A DNA stretch of 10,725 bases from Methanomicrobiales archaeon (lineage in GTDB: Archaea; Halobacteriota; Methanomicrobia; Methanomicrobiales; Methanospirillaceae): assembly GCA_012520015.1 (NCBI GenBank), contig JAAYPD010000096.1, positions 1-10,725 on the forward strand, written 5' to 3'. Shown here one piece after another: positions 1-5,500 of the stretch. The notes beneath the pieces were generated by a model. That model ran no database searches, had not been told where the DNA came from, and saw only the letters and a program-made list of their open reading frames with translations. The translations under genes were made by a program, and so were the position numbers. Position 1 is the stretch's first letter. Every line of letters starts with the position of its first letter.

Positions 1-694
1 GCACCTGGCTTTCAAATTTTTCACCGGCCAGCTCGACATTGATATCTAAAAGTTTTGCAACCGGCACTTCAACGATACTACAAGGCCGATCTCCGGTCAG
101 GAACCTGGCAATCTCTTCCGGATTTCCTACCGTGGCAGAAAGACCTATCCTTTGAAACTCCCCGGCATACCTGGCAAGCCGTTCAAGTGCTATAACCAGC
201 TGGGCACCTCTTTTTGTCCCGGCAATATCATGGATCTCGTCAACGATAACGTATTTAACTGATCGAAGGTGTTCTCTCAGACGTTTGCCCATGAAGAGTG
301 CCTGGATGGTTTCAGGCGTAGTAATGAGCAGGTCAGGTGGATGGAGAACCTGTTTCCTTCGTTCAGCCTGTGAAGTGTCTCCATGCCTGACCCCGATAGT
401 AAGACCAAGGTTCTGGCACCACCATTCCATCCGTCGCAGTATATCCCGGTTTAATGCCCTGAGGGGAGTGATATAAAGTGTTGTAAACCCTTTACCTTCA
501 CCAGCCAGCATCCCGCTTAAGACCGGAATCATGGCACTTTCCGTCTTGCCTGTTCCTGTAGGGGCTATAAGGAGCAGGTTGTCACCGTTTAAAATTTTGG
601 GAATCGCCTGCTGCTGGACTTCTGATAGTTTTGAAAACCCTCTGTCCTTTATTACTTCAATTACCCGTCTGTCAAGCTGGCAAGTTCTTTTCAT
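1..694 (-). CDS. lhr: Lhr-like ATP-dependent helicase, N-terminal part (runs off left edge)
   Basis: Superfamily 2 DNA helicase of the Lhr type (COG1201), whose members are 3'-5' translocases linked to DNA repair. My hand translation of the minus strand gives 231 codons with no stop up to the window edge. Visible motifs: a Q-motif-like QQQAIP (residues 27-32), Walker A APTGTGKT (44-51), motif Ia TPLRALNRD (76-84), HGDTSQAERRK (104-114), ITTPET (124-129), Walker B DEIH (152-155) and motif III SAT (186-188). The TPLRALN, GDT..ER and DEIH..AG..RG..L signatures favour Lhr over Hel308. The ATG at 694-692 is the natural start; it lies inside the 3' end of the phosphoesterase gene, overlapping it by 23 nt in another frame, which implies translational coupling. 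The second RecA domain and the Lhr-specific C-terminal part lie outside the window. Confidence 0.9.
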   Translation of the reverse strand, partial: MKRTCQLDRRVIEVIKDRGFSKLSEVQQQAIPKILNGDNLLLIAPTGTGKTESAMIPVLSGMLAGEGKGFTTLYITPLRALNRDILRRMEWWCQNLGLTIGVRHGDTSQAERRKQVLHPPDLLITTPETIQALFMGKRLREHLRSVKYVIVDEIHDIAGTKRGAQLVIALERLARYAGEFQRIGLSATVGNPEEIARFLTGDRPCSIVEVPVAKLLDINVELAGEKFESQV

Positions 695-1430
695 AATTCA
701 GGTATGTCTGAAGATCTCCTGCATATGTTCCGTCAGGAAGCAGAATTTCTGCCGATTCGATTACAAGAGATCTGGAAACCGGTGAGAATGGTGATCTGAA
801 TGTCTTTTCTATACCATATCCGGTTAATTCATTAAATGAGGGAACCATCAGCAGGCGCGTTCTTTCTCCTTCATCTGTTTCACCAGGGAAGATGGCTGAA
901 TCTAACTCTCCAAGGATATAACAATCTGATTTAAGTGCGATACCCACTTCGTCAGTAAGTGAGACCACCGGGTGATGATGACCGCATAGAATAAGATGCC
1001 CGGAGAGTTCAGGAACCGGAATTGTATGCCCATGGAAGATTCCTGTCATATCCAGGACTGAACCCTCCTTCTTCCTGATCTCTTCCGGCTTTAAGAACTC
1101 TTCTATTCCCGGATCATGATTTCCGGGAGTTATTATAAATGGAATCATCTTTCTGACAGATGAAAAGAGACTGCTTAGTTCAGAAAATTCCTGGAAAGAA
1201 GTTCCGGCGATCCGGTGTTTCACATCGCCAAGAATTACCAGGAGGTCAGGTTCTGATTCGGTGATGAGATTGCATATCCTTGTTATACGTTCCTGTCCTT
1301 TTGACCTGATAAAAAAACCGTGCTTTTGTAGTTCATGCTCAATGCCCATGTGGATGTCAGCAATGAAAAGGACTCTCCGGTCTTCTTCTATCAGTACACC
1401 CGGACCTTCAGGGTAAAATTCTATATTCAT
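672..1430 (-). CDS. Calcineurin-like metallophosphoesterase (COG1407, ICC-like), Lhr-associated
   Basis: A 252-residue predicted phosphoesterase with a two-metal active site. The full motif set is present in order: D25-x-H27 (ADIHMG), G68-D69 (LGDVKH), G103-N104-H105-D106 (PGNHD), G134-H135 (FHGH) and G150-H151-x-H153 (CGHHHP). Two family facts support the call: COG1407 phosphoesterases are encoded beside Lhr helicases in both archaea and bacteria, and in haloarchaea a phosphoesterase of this type accompanies RPA and RPA-associated protein genes. Here it sits between an RPA-associated protein (9 nt upstream) and an Lhr-like helicase (23 nt overlap downstream). I infer a nuclease or phosphatase role on DNA ends in repair; the exact substrate cannot be read from the sequence. 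The start is the ATG at 1430-1428; no clear Shine-Dalgarno precedes it, so coupling to the upstream gene is likely. It ends in TGA. Confidence 0.9.
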   Translation of the reverse strand: MNIEFYPEGPGVLIEEDRRVLFIADIHMGIEHELQKHGFFIRSKGQERITRICNLITESEPDLLVILGDVKHRIAGTSFQEFSELSSLFSSVRKMIPFIITPGNHDPGIEEFLKPEEIRKKEGSVLDMTGIFHGHTIPVPELSGHLILCGHHHPVVSLTDEVGIALKSDCYILGELDSAIFPGETDEGERTRLLMVPSFNELTGYGIEKTFRSPFSPVSRSLVIESAEILLPDGTYAGDLQTYLNYEKNLPA

Positions 1431-1439
1431 CAGATTCAG

Positions 1440-2300
1440 TCAGAGAAGTTTCAGGTACCCGGGAGCCGGCTGATATATCTCATCCTCTGAAACCAGGGCC
1501 CTGATGATATCCCTGACAATATCGTCGGCAAGTGCCTCCCTGCGTGTCCCTTTTAAAACATCGTCAAGATGAACTCCCCGTGGCCCTGACTGTTCCTTAA
1601 TTATTGAGAGGATTAGTTCGGCAGGGTCTATGGGTGGTCCTGGTTCCTTTATAACTCTGAGGGCTTTCTCTGCATTTTCTGCAAAAAATTTCAGCTGCTC
1701 ATTTCTGGTACGGTAATGTCTTTGTGCTTCCCGCACCTGTGGGTCTCCTTCTTCCGAATTTAGTGAGGATTTCATCATCCAAAGATTTTGAATAAGAGAG
1801 CTGGCGGCGGCAACTATCCATGCGTCCCGATCCTGTTTTGTTGTGATCTTTAAGGCTTCGACTACCCACCTGATCCCTGTATTACTACTCCCGGTTTCTT
1901 TCTCAGGTCGTGCTGTTATACTTATGAACAATGGTGGTGCCAGGTCTTCTTTTTCATAATCATTCGGTGCATAGGGTTTTATGAAGAAATCTGCCGCCCC
2001 TGTCGGGTCTGAAACGCGAATGATATCTCCATGTCTTCCCGGCTCATAAGAGGTAAGGGTTCCAGTGACCCAGATCTTTTTAATATTCCGGCCTGTAGGG
2101 GATATTACGCCGGTCTCCTTACCCTGGTTATTTATCAGGTAATCGGTCCCTTCAATTTCAAATAATAATACCTGAACATATGCCGGGAGCATGTCTGCTT
2201 CTGATGAGGGTGTTTTGCGGTTTTCAATATGCGTCACGTATGCATCTTTTGTTGGTGGTACTGGGTGATAGATGCATTGGTAATACCTGCGCTTGTTCAT
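1440..2300 (-). CDS. RPA-associated protein (COG3390-like), OB fold plus C-terminal winged helix
   Basis: A 286-residue protein that I assign to the archaeal RPA-associated family. Residues about 70-150 look like an OB fold: a strand-rich stretch starting IKKIWVTGTL (73-82), then GDIIRVSDPTGAADFFI (91-107), the pattern seen in single-strand-DNA-binding proteins. The middle (about 155-215) is helical and charged. Residues about 226-286 look like a winged helix, with helices at DPAELILSIIKEQ and ADDIVRDIIRALVSEDE and a final wing around YQPAPGYLKLL. In other euryarchaea such proteins are encoded next to RPA and help it bind single-stranded DNA; no RPA gene precedes this one. It is the first gene of a probable three-gene operon with the phosphoesterase and helicase. 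The ATG at 2300-2298 is the likely start. No zinc finger is visible. The family call rests on architecture and context. Confidence 0.75.
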   Translation of the reverse strand: MNKRRYYQCIYHPVPPTKDAYVTHIENRKTPSSEADMLPAYVQVLLFEIEGTDYLINNQGKETGVISPTGRNIKKIWVTGTLTSYEPGRHGDIIRVSDPTGAADFFIKPYAPNDYEKEDLAPPLFISITARPEKETGSSNTGIRWVVEALKITTKQDRDAWIVAAASSLIQNLWMMKSSLNSEEGDPQVREAQRHYRTRNEQLKFFAENAEKALRVIKEPGPPIDPAELILSIIKEQSGPRGVHLDDVLKGTRREALADDIVRDIIRALVSEDEIYQPAPGYLKLL

Positions 2301-2390
2301 TTTTTTTCGATGCCTGGGATTTGGTCCAAAAAGCGTGTTTCAAGTGTCAGCCCAGTCCGACAGGTTTAAATCACATCGGCAAATTCCTTC

Positions 2391-2400
2391 ATATATATTG
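2391..2400 (-). promoter_or_regulatory. Putative TATA box for the RPA-associated/phosphoesterase/helicase operon
   Basis: On the minus strand the sequence reads CAATATATAT. It lies about 90 nt upstream of the ATG at 2300, which would place transcription start near 2365-2370 and leave a leader of about 65-70 nt. No strong Shine-Dalgarno is seen before the ATG. This is inferred from base composition and position only. Confidence 0.45.
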
Positions 2401-2549
2401 TAAAATTGAAAAATCTTAATATTTTATTATTATTTTCGCAAGAGTATCTAATAAAATTAATATTTGTGTAAGCAGCGTGGATCAAATATACAACGGGAAA
2501 ATTTCACTGAAAACCAGTAGAGCTTTCGATATGTTTTTAATTCATTGTG

Positions 2550-2573
2550 AGATATACTTGCGTATACATATCT
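2550..2573 (+). promoter_or_regulatory. Putative promoter and palindromic operator of the PKD protein gene
   Basis: A TATA-like ATATACTT lies about 40 nt before the ATG at 2594 and sits within a nested inverted repeat: outer arms AGATAT (2550-2555) and ATATCT (2568-2573), inner arms TATAC (2553-2557) and GTATA (2562-2566). An 8-bp direct repeat CTTTCGAT flanks it at 2523-2530 and 2572-2579. The layout would suit a regulator competing with TBP, but this is inference from pattern alone. Confidence 0.35.
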
Positions 2574-2593
2574 TTCGATCGCGGGTAATTTTT

Positions 2594-5500
2594 ATGATGG
2601 GGAATGCGAAGACTGTGTGGTGCCTCATTCTGGCCATTTTCTTATTATCAGGTACACTTGTATCTGCTGATGAGTTTACAGACGAAGAATCAAAGGTACC
2701 GCATGCAAAACTGGCTTCAATGCCCCTTGTTTTTATTCAGAACAATGGGCAGTTTGAAGATAATGTATCGTACCAGACCAGATCAACAGACCAGGTAATC
2801 ACGGTCTTTGATGATGGAATGGAGTTTAGTCAAAGCCCGGGCAACAGTTCAGTGTTCATGTTCCTGAATGGATCAAATCCTGATAAGAAGATTATCGGTT
2901 TAAATCCATTAAATGGGACGGCAAACTTTTATTATGGAACTGATCCCTCTGCATGGGTTACCGGAGCGGTACTGACATCTGGTGTCATGTACGAGGATGT
3001 CTATCCAGGCATCGATTTCAGCGTGTCAGGAACTGAAGGCGTTCTGAAGAGCGAGTTTATTATCGATGCAGGCGCGGATCCTTCCCAGATCATGCTCGTT
3101 TACCAGGGCCATACCGGTATATCACTTAATGAAACAACCGGGGACCTGGTTATAGAGACTCCTGCAAGGCAGGTGATCGATGAAGCTCCATTTGCTTACC
3201 AGGAAACAGATGGGGAGAAGACTGAGGTGAGCTGTTCCTATATCCTTGGACCTGATGCAACGGTCACTTTTGAGCTTGGAGAGTATGACAAGTCTCTTCC
3301 ACTCATCATCGATCCGGTAATGCGGTATTCATTATACTTTGGTGGCGATGGCCGCGACCAGGGTAATTCCATAGCTGTGGATGATAATGGGTATGCTTAT
3401 TTCATCGGAACATCCTGGTCAGATCATCTGAAATATTTCAGGAACCAGGAGATTAAAAAGGGAGCAGTTTCAGCCGAGGGTCTTGCCCCAGGCAGCGTTC
3501 AGCCGTACTTTGGTGGCGGTGAAAAGGATGCATTTGTTATAAAAATTGATCCTGACGGTACAAACCTTGAGTACATCACGTACCTTGGCGGTTCAGGAAC
3601 CGATGAAGGAACTGGTATAGTAATTGACGATGAGGGATGTGCATACATAACCGGAGGAACCAGTTCTACAGATTTCCCAGTCAAAAACGCTTACCGGAAC
3701 ACTAATGCAGGAAAATATGATGCATGGATGGCAAAGATTTCACCAACCGGAGATGAGCTCATCTTCTCGACTTACTTTGGAGGTGAATCAGACGACTTTG
3801 GGTATGCCATTGCAATAGATGATAAGAAGAATGTCTTTGTAACAGGCCAGACCCAGTCCTGGAACTTCCCTGTTGTAAACCGTTATCAGCTTTCACCATT
3901 TGGCGGGTTATCTGACGCGTTCATTACAAAATTTGTACCTGAAGGAAATTCAATAGTATATTCCAACTTTATCGGCGGTTCTGCACATGATGCAGGAAGT
4001 GCTATCGCAATTGATGCAAACGGATATGCCTGTATCCTTGGTCAGACAGAATCCCCCAATTTCCCGGTCATCAAACCTTACCAGGACAAGCTCCACGGGC
4101 CATTTGATGCATTTGTCACAAAGTTTGATCCTGAAGGAAAGTACCCGGCTTCCTACTCCACCTACCTTGGAGGAAAAGGCTGGGAAGATGGTCGTGGCAT
4201 CATTGCACTTCCTGATGGAAGCCTGACGGTTGTTGGAATTACCAAGTCCCCTGACTTCCCCACGGTAAACCCGATTCAGTCATCACTCAAAGGTCTTCAG
4301 GATGGTTTTATTACTACCCTGAATCCGGACGGTTCTGCATTAACCCAATCAACATACTTCGGCGGCTCCCTGATTGATTCGATATTTGGAGTTGCCCGTG
4401 ATGCATCTGGATATATTTACATCGCCGGAACTACAAACTCACCAGATCTGCCGGTTGTTCGTGCATACCAGTCTAAGCCAGGTGGCAGCTCAGACGTGAT
4501 GATCGCCAAGTTCACCCCTGATATTTCAGCCACAGCCTATGTCACCTATCTTGGTGGCTCAGGAATTGATGAAGGACGGGCGATTGCAGTGACCAGCGAA
4601 GGTGATGCATATGTCACCGGATATACAGAGTCCAAGAACTTCCCGAAAGTCTGGCCATACCAGCAGAATTATGGGGACGGTGACCGCGATGCATTTGTTG
4701 TGTCACTTTCAGAACATGACATGATACCTGTACCTGACTTTGTGGGTGTTCCGACAGAAGGAGACGCACCGCTCTCTGTTCAGTTTACCGACAAGTCACT
4801 TGGTATTCCCACCTCGTGGTCATGGGAGTTTGGTGACGGCGGAACCTCTACAGAGAAGAATCCGTTGCATGTATATGAAAACCCAGGTGTATACACCGTA
4901 TCCCTGACTGCAAAGAATATCGTATCCAGCCAGAAGGAGACAAAAAAAGATTATATTCATGTATTTGAACCTGTAAAGCCACCGGTTGCAGACTTTAATG
5001 CCAATCCGACGGAAGGTATGGTTCCGTTAACGGTCACTTTCACCGATCTCTCAACCAATGATCCTGAAACGTGGTCATGGTTATTTGGTGATGGCGGCAC
5101 CTCTGATGAAAGGAATCCGGTTTATACCTATGTCAAAGAAGGAACTTACACGGTCAACCTGACTGTAGCCAACCGTGCCGGGGTATCTTCAAAGGAGAAA
5201 CCTGAATTCATTCATGCACAGCCGGCGGTTATTGCACCTGTTGCAGACTTTAATGCCAACCCGACCAGCGGTATGGTTCCACTTACGGTAACCTTCACCG
5301 ATGCCTCAAAGAATGGCCCGACTGCATGGAAATGGACCTTTGGCGATGGTGGCTCTTCAGCCGAGCAAAACCCTGTATATACCTATGCAAAGGAAGGCGT
5401 CTACAGTGTCACCCTTAACTGCAGCAATATTGCAGGATCAGACGAGATAACAAAGCCTGAGTTCATCCATGCACAGCCGGCGGTTATTGCACCTGTTGCA

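Larger units (their letters stand above)
2301..2593. other. AT-rich divergent intergenic region
   Basis: This stretch separates the minus-strand repair cluster from the plus-strand PKD protein gene. It holds the putative promoters of both, and a strongly AT-rich tract at about 2401-2470. An open frame from a GTG at 2477 runs in frame into the PKD gene, but it lacks a sensible leader-peptide composition and I treat it as non-coding. I see no tRNA, small-RNA signature or mobile element here. Confidence 0.6.

Noticed and set aside
2401..2470. AT-rich tract as a replication origin
   Set aside because: No repeated origin-recognition-box-like G-rich motifs and no orc1/cdc6 gene are visible; divergent promoters explain the composition.
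2477..2593. GTG at 2477 as start of the PKD protein, adding 39 residues
   Set aside because: The extra residues would bury the signal peptide behind a long non-hydrophobic leader and would cover the probable promoter; the ATG at 2594/2597 gives a standard signal peptide.
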